64,000 nt of DNA. It comes from Ruegeria lacuscaerulensis. GTDB lineage: Bacteria; Pseudomonadota; Alphaproteobacteria; Rhodobacterales; Rhodobacteraceae. The translations under genes were made by a program, and so were the position numbers. The notes beneath the pieces were generated by a model. That model did not search any database and was not told the DNA's origin. It saw nothing but the letters and a program-made list of their open reading frames with translations. Positions 53,054-61,638 of the stretch are shown piece by piece (position 1 is the stretch's first letter; every line of letters begins with the position of its first letter). The stretch lies in assembly GCF_013033355.1 (NCBI RefSeq), contig NZ_WQDY01000006.1, positions 124,001 to 188,000 of the forward strand, given 5' to 3'.

Positions 53054-54034
53054 ATGACCGCCAACCCAGAACCGCCAACACGGGCTTTATGGATTACTAA
53101 AGCCGCTAGCACTGAAATACGCGAAACGGACATCCTTGATGGCCCGGACCATATACAAGTGTCCACCCTGTTCTCGGGCATCAGCCGGGGCACCGAACGG
53201 CTTGTGTTTCACGGTCAGGTACCGCGCAGCGAACATGACACCATGCGTGCGCCGTTTCAGCAAGGCGATTTCACCTTCCCCGTCAAATATGGCTACTCGG
53301 CTGTTGGCACCGTTCAATCCGGACCGCGTGAGGGTGAGACTGTATTCGCGCTATATCCCCACCAGACACGGTTCAGCATACCCTCACATGCGGCCATTTC
53401 GATCAATCCATCCGTTCCTCCTGCCCGCGCCGTGTTGGCGGCCAATATGGAAACAGCATTGAACATCATGTGGGACGCGGGCGTTTGCGCAGGCAGCAAA
53501 GTGACCATTGTTGGCGGCGGTGTTGTCGGCGCGCTGACCGGATACCTGTGTGCCAGAACGCCCGGAACCGAGGTTTGCATAGTGGACATCGACCCGGACA
53601 AGGCCGCGCTTGCCGGACAGTTGGGTTGTGCTTTTGCCACCCCCGAAAACGTGCCCGAAGACGCAGACATGGTCATCCACACCTCAGCCACCTCAAGCGG
53701 ATTGGCGACAGCAATAAACGCTGCCGGTGTCGAAGCAACAATCATCGAAGCCAGTTGGTATGGTGATCACCTCACGACCGTGCCGCTTGGTGCCCAGTTC
53801 CATCAAAGGCGGTTGCGGATCATCAGCAGCCAAGTCGGTCGTATCCCCGCACATATGGGAGCGCGCTGGGACTACAAAAAGCGGCTAACCAAGGCGGTTG
53901 ACCTGTTGGCAGACCCAGTTCTGGACGTATTGATTTCGGGTGAAACTGATTTCGCAGATCTTCCCGAGAACTACGGGTCTATTCTGGAAGATCCATCGAC
54001 CCTCTGCCATAGAATACGGTATTCCAACAGATGA
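53054..54034 (+). CDS. Zinc-independent MDR-superfamily dehydrogenase
   Basis: This 326-residue medium-chain dehydrogenase has the Rossmann motif IVGGGVVGALTGYL near 152 and the MDR N-terminal fold with FSGISRGTERLVFHG near 36-50. The usual catalytic zinc Cys (GxCGxD) and the GHE histidine are absent, replaced by SRGTE and GYS, and there is no structural-zinc cysteine lobe. It resembles threonine-dehydrogenase-like and bacteriochlorophyll BchC-type members of the superfamily. The redox substrate is unknown. Its stop overlaps the next start by 4 bases. Confidence 0.85.
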   Translation: MTANPEPPTRALWITKAASTEIRETDILDGPDHIQVSTLFSGISRGTERLVFHGQVPRSEHDTMRAPFQQGDFTFPVKYGYSAVGTVQSGPREGETVFALYPHQTRFSIPSHAAISINPSVPPARAVLAANMETALNIMWDAGVCAGSKVTIVGGGVVGALTGYLCARTPGTEVCIVDIDPDKAALAGQLGCAFATPENVPEDADMVIHTSATSSGLATAINAAGVEATIIEASWYGDHLTTVPLGAQFHQRRLRIISSQVGRIPAHMGARWDYKKRLTKAVDLLADPVLDVLISGETDFADLPENYGSILEDPSTLCHRIRYSNR

Positions 54035-54852
54035 CGTTGCCGCAGGAAGTTACTCCTTGGCTGTCGCCCAAGGCGTCTGAACACATGCAAGCGATGGCAC
54101 GGGCCGCGCTTTGCGCCGGGGCCGGGTTGCAACAAGCCTTCAAGACCCGCGACACGCTAAACATTTCGCAAAAATCCAAAGGCGATTTCGTATCCGACGC
54201 AGATCGCACGGCAGAAGCGGAAATCAATCTGCACCTGACCGCGACCTATCCCAAGTATGGTTGGCTCGGTGAAGAGACTGGCACGCGCGCGGGCATCGGA
54301 ACGGCTTTGCAATGGGTGGTGGATCCGTTGGACGGGACGACGAATTTCCTCAAGGGTATTCCCCATTGGGCCATATCCATAGCGTTATGTGATGGCGACG
54401 ATGTACTGGCTGCGTTGATCTACGATCCCCAGAAAGCCGAAATGTTCACAGCCGAACGCAGCTGCGGCGCATTTTTGAACGGGCGACAGATAACGGTCAG
54501 CGGCGAAGGTGATCTGACCGCAGCTTTGTTTGCCACTGGCGTCCCTGCCGGGGGGCGTGTGACCTATCTGAAACCTGCCCTTCAGGACCTTGAACGACTT
54601 ATGCCAGAGTGTGCCGGTATTCGCAGAAACGGCGCTGCGGCCCTTGATCTTGCCTATGTCGCCGTCGGGCGGCTTGAAGGGTACTGGGAGCGGAACCTGG
54701 GCCCGTGGGACATTGCTGCAGGAATTCTGTTGGTACAGGAAGCCAAAGGGGTCGTGCAGCCGCTTTGGCCGGATCAAGACATCTTCTCGTCAGGCTCTTT
54801 TCTGGCAAGTAACGCAGCCTTGGCAAATACGTTCCGCAAGTTCATTGTCTGA
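54031..54852 (+). CDS. Inositol monophosphatase family protein
   Basis: The 273-residue protein has the lithium-sensitive phosphatase motifs: GDFVSDADRTAE, GWLGEETG (Glu metal ligands), VDPLDGTTNF (Asp metal ligands) and the C-terminal GPWDIAAG. Family members remove phosphate from inositol phosphates, histidinol phosphate, fructose bisphosphate or 3'-phosphoadenosine phosphate. It ends the nine-gene cluster and overlaps the MDR gene by 4 bases. In context it could dephosphorylate a cyclitol or sugar phosphate before or after lipid attachment; that is inference. Confidence 0.9.
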   Translation: MTLPQEVTPWLSPKASEHMQAMARAALCAGAGLQQAFKTRDTLNISQKSKGDFVSDADRTAEAEINLHLTATYPKYGWLGEETGTRAGIGTALQWVVDPLDGTTNFLKGIPHWAISIALCDGDDVLAALIYDPQKAEMFTAERSCGAFLNGRQITVSGEGDLTAALFATGVPAGGRVTYLKPALQDLERLMPECAGIRRNGAAALDLAYVAVGRLEGYWERNLGPWDIAAGILLVQEAKGVVQPLWPDQDIFSSGSFLASNAALANTFRKFIV

Positions 54853-54881
54853 GATGACCTTAGACAAATCCCCCCGCCTGG

Positions 54882-55781
54882 TCACGCGCCTGCGTTTGTG
54901 ATGAGGTCGTCGTTTGCAAGGTGGTCGATCAGGTGCCGGACGCGGGTCGTCATACGGCGATTTTGCGGGAAAAGAGCGGCGACGACATAAGGTGCCACAC
55001 GGTAAGTAGAAAACAGTTCGATCAAAGCACCCGACCTGAGAGCCTCAGCTACTGTGTAAGCAGGACATCGTGCGATCGCCACACCATCCATCGCAAGACG
55101 CGCCGAAGCTGCGGGGGCATTGGCGCGCAACCGTCCGCTTACCGGAACCGCCACATCTTCGCCTTTGATATCGAACCGCCACAGCCCGGGCTCGGACATG
55201 TTCCCGTCAAGAATGCAGTCATGTGTCGCCAGGGCGCGTGGGTCTGTCGGCGTGCCTGCGCGGTCCAGATACGCGGGGGATGCGCATACGATTAAAGGCA
55301 TTTGCCCCAGTTGACGCACTTTCAGTGAACTGTCGCGCATCGGACCTATCCGGATAGCGAGGTCCAGACCCTCATCAATGATCGACACCCTGCGGTCGGA
55401 CAGGTTCAGGTCAATCTCGACCTCGGGGTGCTGTGTTGCAAAGGCCGCAAGTGACGGCGCAAGCCGCACCGAGCCAAAGCCGGTCGGCGCAGAAATCCGG
55501 ATTACGCCGCGCAGTGATTTCTGGGCGTTTCGGACTGTTTCCTCAAGTTCGTCAAACCCATCCAGCAGCGGTTCGCACATTGCCAGATACGTCGCACCCG
55601 CATCTGTCAGGGATACGCTGCGTGTCGTACGGTTCAAAAGCTGCACGCCCAATGCCTCTTCCAGATCAGCAACATATTTGCTGACCAGTCGAGATGAACG
55701 CCCCATCCGCTGCGCCGCCAACGTGAAAGAGGCATTTTTTGCCACCAGCGCGAATGCGCGCATTCGATCAATCTTGTCCAT
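54882..55781 (-). CDS. LysR-family transcriptional regulator
   Basis: This 299-residue LysR regulator has the N-terminal helix-turn-helix FTLAAQRMGRSSRLVSKYVADLEEALGVQLL and an effector domain with GVIRISAPTGFGSVRLAP. The pattern with RTTRSVSLTDAG is that of the large proteobacterial AaeR/DsdC-like subgroup. It is divergent from a GST and a PNPOx-FNR flavoprotein gene across 112 bases, in which a T-N11-A element occurs, so it probably controls them. Convergent with the inositol-phosphatase-family gene. Confidence 0.92.
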   Translation of the reverse strand: MDKIDRMRAFALVAKNASFTLAAQRMGRSSRLVSKYVADLEEALGVQLLNRTTRSVSLTDAGATYLAMCEPLLDGFDELEETVRNAQKSLRGVIRISAPTGFGSVRLAPSLAAFATQHPEVEIDLNLSDRRVSIIDEGLDLAIRIGPMRDSSLKVRQLGQMPLIVCASPAYLDRAGTPTDPRALATHDCILDGNMSEPGLWRFDIKGEDVAVPVSGRLRANAPAASARLAMDGVAIARCPAYTVAEALRSGALIELFSTYRVAPYVVAALFPQNRRMTTRVRHLIDHLANDDLITNAGA

Positions 55782-55853
55782 TTCATTGCGCCCTTTCAGG
55801 GCCTAATTATTCGCAAAACCTGACAATTATCATCCAACTTCGCAAGAGTTATC

Positions 55854-55866
55854 TGTCCGTCAGACA
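55854..55866. promoter_or_regulatory. T-N11-A LysR-type operator candidate
   Basis: TGTC-N5-GACA, a 13-base interrupted palindrome of T-N11-A form, lies between the divergent LysR and GST genes. This is the general LysR box pattern; it is short and may be chance. Confidence 0.3.
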
Positions 55867-55893
55867 CAGCTTATGAATGACAGGAGCCAACAG

Positions 55894-56514
55894 ATGTCCA
55901 ACGCAGTTCGTATCCACCATTTCCCGAAATCAGGTCACGCGCATCGTGCTTTGGTCTTCGCCCAGCTCGCAGGAATTGCGCACGAGGCCATCTTTGTTGA
56001 TCTGGCTGCCGGAGAGCACAAGACACCAGAATTTCTGGACATGAACCCAAACGGTCAAGTGCCGGTCTTGCAAGATGGCGATGTCGTCGTATCGGATTCG
56101 AACGCAATTCTGGTCTACCTTGCCCGGAAATATGCGTCTGACTGGATGCCCAGCGATCCAGTCGGAGAAGCTGCTGTCCAGAAATGGTTGACCCTTGCCG
56201 CAGGTGAAATTGCATTTGGGTCATGTGCTGCACGTTTGATTACAGTCTTTGGTGCTCCGTTGGATGCTGATTTTGCCGCGGCCACCGCAGACAAGGCAAT
56301 GAAAAAGCTAGAAAATGGCCTTGAGGGGCGTGATTGGCTGGTTGGCGACCGCCCGACCATTGCAGATGTAGCTGGCTATTCCTACACCGCCCACGCGCCC
56401 GAGGGGAATGTCTCGCTTGACCCTTACCCGAACGTACGGGCCTGGATCGCGCGTTTCGAGGCCCTGGATGGCTTTGAACCGATGCCCTCCACCGCTGCGG
56501 GCCTCGTGGCCTGA
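55894..56514 (+). CDS. Glutathione S-transferase family protein
   Basis: The 206-residue protein has an N-terminal thioredoxin-like domain with the cis-Pro region NGQVPVLQDGD and the glutathione-binding SNAILVYLA segment, and a C-terminal helical domain with WLVGDRPTIADVAGYSY. ATG 55894 follows AGGAG, preferred over an ATG 21 bases earlier. It would conjugate or reduce electrophiles with glutathione in the cytoplasm. It is the first gene downstream of the divergent LysR regulator and lies 80 bases ahead of the PNPOx-FNR gene, so the two are probably co-transcribed. Confidence 0.92.
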   Translation: MSNAVRIHHFPKSGHAHRALVFAQLAGIAHEAIFVDLAAGEHKTPEFLDMNPNGQVPVLQDGDVVVSDSNAILVYLARKYASDWMPSDPVGEAAVQKWLTLAAGEIAFGSCAARLITVFGAPLDADFAAATADKAMKKLENGLEGRDWLVGDRPTIADVAGYSYTAHAPEGNVSLDPYPNVRAWIARFEALDGFEPMPSTAAGLVA

Positions 56515-56594
56515 ACCAAACCTGCCCGAAACTTGAGTGTAAAGAGCTTCGGGCAAGGGTTCCCAGTGTTGGGAAATAAAGAAGGAGTGAACCG

Positions 56595-58223
56595 ATGGTC
56601 GACGCAGATACCCCATTCCATGCCGGTGAACTGGCCGCACAAAAACGCGCGGGCGCGGATAATATTGCCACCATCGGAACACGCTATATACGCGACTTCA
56701 TGCCCGAACAGCACCGTACGTTCTATCAGGCGCAACCGTTTCTCGTCGTCGCCTCAGATGACTTGGAAGGTCAGGTCTGGGCAACAATCATCGAAGGGCC
56801 TGATGGGTTCATCGGGTCTCCTGATCCGGAACGCCTGACGTTGGATACACAAGTTGACCCGCTGGATCCTCTGGCACACTGCCTGCAGGAAGAGACCGAT
56901 ATTGGGGTGGTCGGGATCGAACTGGCCACAAGACGCCGCAACCGTCTTAGCGGCCGGACCCGACGTTCGGACCAAGGGCTGATCATAGACATTCGCCAAA
57001 CGTTCGGAAACTGCCCGCAGTACATCAATGAACGCGATTGGTGGCGCGCGCCGAGAACCGTGCCCACAGAAGCCCAAGAATCCGACCATCTCAGCCCCGG
57101 CCAAATCGCTCGCATCCGTGCCGCTGACACGCTTTTCCTAGGGTCCGGTCATCACGCCCCGCAAAAGGCGGCCTCGGATGGGTACGACGCTTCGCATAGA
57201 GGCGGCGAGCCGGGGTTCGTGCGCGTGATCAGCCCAACCCGGTTGCGCATACCGGATTATTCCGGGAACAACTTTTTCAACACGATTGGAAATCTGCTGC
57301 AGGACCCCCGTGTCGGATTGTTGTTTGTCGATTTCGCAACCGGTGGACTTTTGCATCTGACCGGGCGCGCCAAGATCGACTGGGCGCCCGAAGAAGCGCG
57401 TGATCCAAACATTTTGCGCATGATCGACGTTACGATCGACGCGGTGATTGAACGGACCGAGGCACTTTCGTTACGTTGGTCAACGGACCCTGCCCCGTCG
57501 CAAAACCTGACCGTAGTCGACAAGAAATCCGAGGCCGAGGGGATCACATCGTTCCACCTCGCTCCGGCCGAGGGCGATACTCTGTCACCCTTTCAAGCCG
57601 GGCAGCATTTGCCGATCGCCCTCGAAATACCTGCGCATGATGTAAAGATACGTCGGTCTTATTCCCTGTCGGGCAAACCCGGTGAAGACACTTACCGGAT
57701 CACTGTAAAGCGCGAGCCAGGTGGGGCTGCATCGCAATTCCTACACGACAGCATCAAAATAGGAGACACGATCGAAGCCCGCCCTCCGGCTGGTGATTTT
57801 CTGATACCTGATTCAACACGCCCTTTGGTTCTGGTCAGCGTGGGTGTTGGTTTGACACCAATGATGGCCATGCTGCATCGGTTGGCGCAACAGAATACCG
57901 GACGCCAGGTATGGTTCGTGCATGGCGCACGCAACGGTCGTCACCATGCACTGTCCCAAGAAACAGACCGCCTGATCTCGGCGACCCGCGGCGCACGGAA
58001 ACGCGTGTTTTTCAGCCAGCCCGAAAGCAGCGATCTGGTTGGTCGTGATTTCGACGCAGAAGGCCGTATCACGGCCGCAGAGGTTCTGGCGCTCGATGCC
58101 GGTGCGGATGCGCTTTACATGCTTTGCGGTCCCGCCGGATTCGTGACTGATCTGAAGTCAGGTTTAGAAGCTGCCGGAATAGACGGAAGCCAAATCCACT
58201 ATGAAACCTTCGGCTCTGCCTGA
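56595..58223 (+). CDS. PNPOx-like flavin domain fused to ferredoxin-NADP reductase-like domain
   Basis: The 542-residue protein has an N-terminal pyridoxamine-5'-phosphate-oxidase-like split barrel (about 30-270: FLVVASDDLEGQVWAT, GNNFFNTIGNLLQDPRVGLLFVDF) and a C-terminal FNR module (about 300-542) with the FAD motif RRSYSLSG, NAD(P)-binding LVSVGVGLTPMMAML and the terminal LYMLCGPAGF. There is no plant-type 2Fe-2S domain at the end and no globin domain. It would be a soluble two-flavin NAD(P)H oxidoreductase passing electrons to an unknown acceptor. It is downstream of a GST under likely LysR control. Confidence 0.87.
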   Translation: MVDADTPFHAGELAAQKRAGADNIATIGTRYIRDFMPEQHRTFYQAQPFLVVASDDLEGQVWATIIEGPDGFIGSPDPERLTLDTQVDPLDPLAHCLQEETDIGVVGIELATRRRNRLSGRTRRSDQGLIIDIRQTFGNCPQYINERDWWRAPRTVPTEAQESDHLSPGQIARIRAADTLFLGSGHHAPQKAASDGYDASHRGGEPGFVRVISPTRLRIPDYSGNNFFNTIGNLLQDPRVGLLFVDFATGGLLHLTGRAKIDWAPEEARDPNILRMIDVTIDAVIERTEALSLRWSTDPAPSQNLTVVDKKSEAEGITSFHLAPAEGDTLSPFQAGQHLPIALEIPAHDVKIRRSYSLSGKPGEDTYRITVKREPGGAASQFLHDSIKIGDTIEARPPAGDFLIPDSTRPLVLVSVGVGLTPMMAMLHRLAQQNTGRQVWFVHGARNGRHHALSQETDRLISATRGARKRVFFSQPESSDLVGRDFDAEGRITAAEVLALDAGADALYMLCGPAGFVTDLKSGLEAAGIDGSQIHYETFGSA

Positions 58224-58232
58224 CCGCTGCCG

Positions 58233-59141
58233 TTAGTCCAACCGCTGTTTGCTATGGTTGAGGCTAAGGATGTCGCGACGGCTGTAATGCCCTGCCGGGT
58301 CCAGTTTCAGATGTGCGGCGATAACCTGATCCACATCGATCTCAGCATAGAGCGTGATCTCTTCGCCCGTGACTGGGCCCGCAATCAATTTGCCACCGGG
58401 TGCCGCGATCATGCTACCGCCGTCGTTGATGACATCGCGCCCCTCGGTTACGTGTTTTCGCAAGGGGAAGCTGTCAGGAATGTCACTGCTGCGCAGCAGA
58501 CCCGAAACCGAAACAACATAAACTCGCCCCTCCATCGCGATGAATTGTGTGATGTGGTCGGTTACGTCCAGATCACCTGGCCATGTTGCGATATGCAACT
58601 GTTCTCCCTGCTGGTACAGCGCTTGCCGGGCCAGAGGCTGCCAGTTTTCATAGCAATTCAAACCGCCGACCCGGATGCCTTTCCAATCCTGAACAGCCAG
58701 ACCATGCCCATCCCCATCGGCCCATAGCAGCCTTTCGTGAAACGTCGGCTTGAGCTTGCGATGCACATTCACGACACCCTTGTCGGGCAGGATTGTCACC
58801 AACGAGGCATAAACCGAACCGCCCGAACCAGCCCGTTCAACGATCCCGGTCATGACGGCAACGCCAAGGTCAGTTGCCTCGGCACAGATCGCAGCAATCT
58901 CGGGGCCGTCGGTCGTAATCGCGGACTTCAGATAGGCCACATGCCCGATCTTCAGCAGCTCGTCATTATGGGCCACGCTCGGGGCGCGCAGCCATACGGG
59001 ATAGCCGGACAAAAACACCTCGGGGAAGACAACCAATTCGGCCCCACTGGATGCGGTATCCCGCAGCAGGGCGATCAGCTTGTCCGTGCTGGCCTGTGGA
59101 TCAAGAAAGACCGGAGCGGCCTGAACAGCGGCAACTTTCAT
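58233..59141 (-). CDS. Carbon-nitrogen hydrolase (nitrilase) family protein
   Basis: This 302-residue protein has the nitrilase triad: Glu in VVFPEVFLSGYP (about residue 41), Lys in HRKLKPTFHE (about 128) and Cys in GGLNCYENWQP (about 162). The GLNCYENWQPLARQAL segment and overall length fit true nitrilases that convert nitriles to acids and ammonia rather than amidases. It is the last gene of a minus-strand group with GFA, GST and CaiB genes; the substrate may be a nitrile released by that pathway. Convergent with the PNPOx-FNR gene. Confidence 0.89.
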   Translation of the reverse strand: MKVAAVQAAPVFLDPQASTDKLIALLRDTASSGAELVVFPEVFLSGYPVWLRAPSVAHNDELLKIGHVAYLKSAITTDGPEIAAICAEATDLGVAVMTGIVERAGSGGSVYASLVTILPDKGVVNVHRKLKPTFHERLLWADGDGHGLAVQDWKGIRVGGLNCYENWQPLARQALYQQGEQLHIATWPGDLDVTDHITQFIAMEGRVYVVSVSGLLRSSDIPDSFPLRKHVTEGRDVINDGGSMIAAPGGKLIAGPVTGEEITLYAEIDVDQVIAAHLKLDPAGHYSRRDILSLNHSKQRLD

Positions 59142-59219
59142 AAGGCAATGTCCTGCTCGTTTTAACTATGACCCGCGCATGATCTCATCAGGCACGGGCC
59201 AGGGTGTCAAATCAGACGT

Positions 59220-59633
59220 TTAACCCGGATTGGCCGGCGCTTTGTCCATATCATCCGAAACCGGGCCCCAGGGTTGCGCAGAATTGCACCAGATCTGGAT
59301 CGAGGGCTTGACCCATGAACTGTCCTGCAACGTCCCGGCCTTTACCGCCGCAAGGTCACCAAAGGCCGGCATCTCGGTCGACAGGGGCGAGCCGCAATTG
59401 CCGCAGAAATTACGGGTCACCGGCTGCCCGGATGCCCCGTTCATCACATAGGTCCTGCGGCTGTCACCCTCGAATGCGATCGACGCGGTCGGCACCAGCA
59501 CATTGGTCGAATAGGCCGAGCCGCTTTGCCGCTGGCAATCCGGACAATGGCAGACGACCATCATGGCAGGCTCATCGGCGCTGGAACTATAGGTGACCTG
59601 TCCGCACAGGCAGCTTCCTTCGATCTTGGGCAT
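59220..59633 (-). CDS. GFA/CENP-V family zinc protein
   Basis: The 137-residue protein has the GFA zinc pattern: C-x-C in SCLCGQVTYS, C-x2-C in VVCHCPDCQRQSGSAY and a late NFCGNCGSPL pair. Members bind zinc and often glutathione; the best known is the formaldehyde-activating Gfa of methylotrophs, but most members have no proven role. It lies between a GST gene and a nitrilase gene on the same strand, which supports a glutathione-related detoxification role here, as inference. Confidence 0.9.
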   Translation of the reverse strand: MPKIEGSCLCGQVTYSSSADEPAMMVVCHCPDCQRQSGSAYSTNVLVPTASIAFEGDSRRTYVMNGASGQPVTRNFCGNCGSPLSTEMPAFGDLAAVKAGTLQDSSWVKPSIQIWCNSAQPWGPVSDDMDKAPANPG

Positions 59634-59661
59634 TGGTGTCTCCTTGCTGATGGTTCTGGTT

Positions 59662-60372
59662 TTATTGGGATTTCTCTTTTGTTGGCATCAGGTGGGCGGC
59701 CGATTGATTGAACAGGGTTTCGTTCTGCTGCGCCGTGGCTTTGCCCGTGAACTGAGCGTTTTTGTGCAGGTTGATCGCATCACGAACGGCAGGGCGTGCC
59801 TTGATCCGTTGACGCCAGGCGGCAACGTTTGGAAAAGCATCCAGTGAAACGCCCAAAGGTTTCGCGATGAAGGCCCACGGAAAACACATCATATCTACGA
59901 TCGTATAGCGGTCGAACATATACTCGCGCCCCTCAAGCCGGTTCTCTAGGACCGCCAGAGACCGTTCGAACTCGCCCTTGTATCGCTTGTGGGAATAGGG
60001 CTGGTCCTTCGGCGCATAGTTCACAAAGTGGCTCAGTTGACCGCCCATCGGACCCTGATTGGCTGCCTGCCAGAACAGCCATTCGGTAAAGGCGATCCGC
60101 TCGCGTGGGGTTTCGGGGCCGAATTGGCCGCTGCGATCTGCCAGGTGCAACATGATGGCGCCGCTTTCGAAAACACTCAGCGGGCCACCGTCTGCGTCAT
60201 GGTCCAGAATGGCCGGCATCCTGGCGTTTGGGCTGATTGCCAGAAAGTCGGGTTGGAACTGGTCGCCACCGCGCAGGTTCATAAGAATGGTGCGATGATC
60301 CAAACCAGTTTCGGCCAGCATGATCGCGACTTTCCAACCGTTCGGTGTGGGGGAGTAATAGAAGTCAATCAT
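59662..60372 (-). CDS. Glutathione S-transferase family protein (YfcG/Nu-like)
   Basis: The 236-residue protein has an N-terminal IDFYYSPTPNGWKVAIMLAETG strand-helix, with Asn in NGWKV as the likely glutathione-activating residue, and PNARMPAILD (cis-Pro region). The C-terminal helices contain EWLFWQAANQGPMGGQ and IVDMMCFPW, typical of YfcG/YghU-type Nu-class GSTs with disulfide reductase activity. Its start overlaps the CaiB-family stop by 4 bases, so it is translationally coupled to it. Confidence 0.91.
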   Translation of the reverse strand: MIDFYYSPTPNGWKVAIMLAETGLDHRTILMNLRGGDQFQPDFLAISPNARMPAILDHDADGGPLSVFESGAIMLHLADRSGQFGPETPRERIAFTEWLFWQAANQGPMGGQLSHFVNYAPKDQPYSHKRYKGEFERSLAVLENRLEGREYMFDRYTIVDMMCFPWAFIAKPLGVSLDAFPNVAAWRQRIKARPAVRDAINLHKNAQFTGKATAQQNETLFNQSAAHLMPTKEKSQ

Positions 60373-61550
60373 GATGCATCCGCCAGAGGGTTTGGGGTCA
60401 GGCTCGCGCGGACCTCGGCAGTGTGTTCGCCCAGTTCCGGCGCGGGGCGCAAGTCGGTCGCCGGAGTACCATGAAACACGGCAGCCGGCCGGGTCTGCCG
60501 CAGGCGACCGGCAGTCGGGTGGTCATATTCGACGAACATACCATTGGCCTCGAGCTGCGGATGTTGGCGCATCTCGCGTCGTGTCAGGACAGGGGCACAG
60601 GGGACACCCGCCTCTTCCAATGCAGTCAACAACGTGTCACGGTCAAGGTCACGCACCATCTCTTGCGTCAAGTCCAGCCGCGCGTCCCGGTTGATGTCGC
60701 GCAACTCGGTCGTTTTAAAGCGTTCGTCGTCGATGATATCAGGGCGACCTGTGGCATGGGCCAGAGCCTCCCAATGTTTGTTCTGCATGATCGAAATACT
60801 GAGGTATCCGCCTTTCACCTCATAGATCAAATCATGGAAAGACTGGCTGGCCTCAACCTCCATCTCATCGCCCACAAAGGTGTGGCCGTTCATGTCCGAG
60901 GCCCAGAGGAAAGCCGCCACTGTGTCCAGCATCGACAGCGTGACCTTCTGGCCCTTTCCTGTGCGTTCGCGGGCAAACAGCGCGGCGGTCACCGCCTGAC
61001 TGGCCTGTACCGCCGTCAGCTTGTCGGGCAGGATCGTGCGGACCAGACGCGGACGCTCCTCGTCCGATCCGGCCTGAACCGTGGTCAGCGCCGATAACGC
61101 CTGTATCAGCGGGTCATAGACAGGCTTATTGGCCAAAGGTCCGTCGAACCCGAACCCGGAAATGGACATATAGACCAGCCGGGGGTTGAGCACACTCAGC
61201 ACTTCATAGCTAAGCCCAAGACGATCCACGACACCGGGGCGGAAATTCTGGATAAACACGTCGGCGTCCTGCACCAGCGTCTTGATCATGGCGATATCAT
61301 CGGGATTTTTCAGATCGGCCACCACCGAGCGTTTGTTGCGGTTATTGTTCAGGTAAGAGGCCGAATGTCCCCCTCGGCGAGTCGCCACGTGACGGGTAAA
61401 GTCGCCGTCGGCGCGTTCGATCTTGATTACATCGGCTCCCTGATCGGCAAGGATCATCGTGCTCATGGGGCCGGAGACAACGGCGGTCAGATCAATGACC
61501 CTAATGCCCGACAGGGGGCCGTTGCGCTGAATGTCACTGTGCTGGGCCAT
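60369..61550 (-). CDS. CaiB/BaiF-family CoA-transferase (class III)
   Basis: The 393-residue protein shows GIRVIDLTAVVSGPMSTMILADQGADVIKIE, the class III CoA-transferase opening, then VFIQNFRPGVVDRLGLSYE, ISGFGFDGPLANKPVYDPLIQA and GVPCAPV. ATG 61550 follows AGGAG; a TTG 6 bases upstream is less likely. The enzyme moves CoA between organic acids. It leads an operon with a GST (4-base overlap), GFA and nitrilase genes, and a LysR gene lies immediately upstream on the same strand. The acid substrate is unknown. Confidence 0.9.
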   Translation of the reverse strand: MAQHSDIQRNGPLSGIRVIDLTAVVSGPMSTMILADQGADVIKIERADGDFTRHVATRRGGHSASYLNNNRNKRSVVADLKNPDDIAMIKTLVQDADVFIQNFRPGVVDRLGLSYEVLSVLNPRLVYMSISGFGFDGPLANKPVYDPLIQALSALTTVQAGSDEERPRLVRTILPDKLTAVQASQAVTAALFARERTGKGQKVTLSMLDTVAAFLWASDMNGHTFVGDEMEVEASQSFHDLIYEVKGGYLSISIMQNKHWEALAHATGRPDIIDDERFKTTELRDINRDARLDLTQEMVRDLDRDTLLTALEEAGVPCAPVLTRREMRQHPQLEANGMFVEYDHPTAGRLRQTRPAAVFHGTPATDLRPAPELGEHTAEVRASLTPNPLADAS

Positions 61551-61638
61551 CGCCAAACTCCTGCAAACCTTAGTTTGAACCTAGGTTGCGAAGGAACAGG
61601 TTTGTACTGCAAAAACCTCAGCAAGAGTTGAAAAAAAT

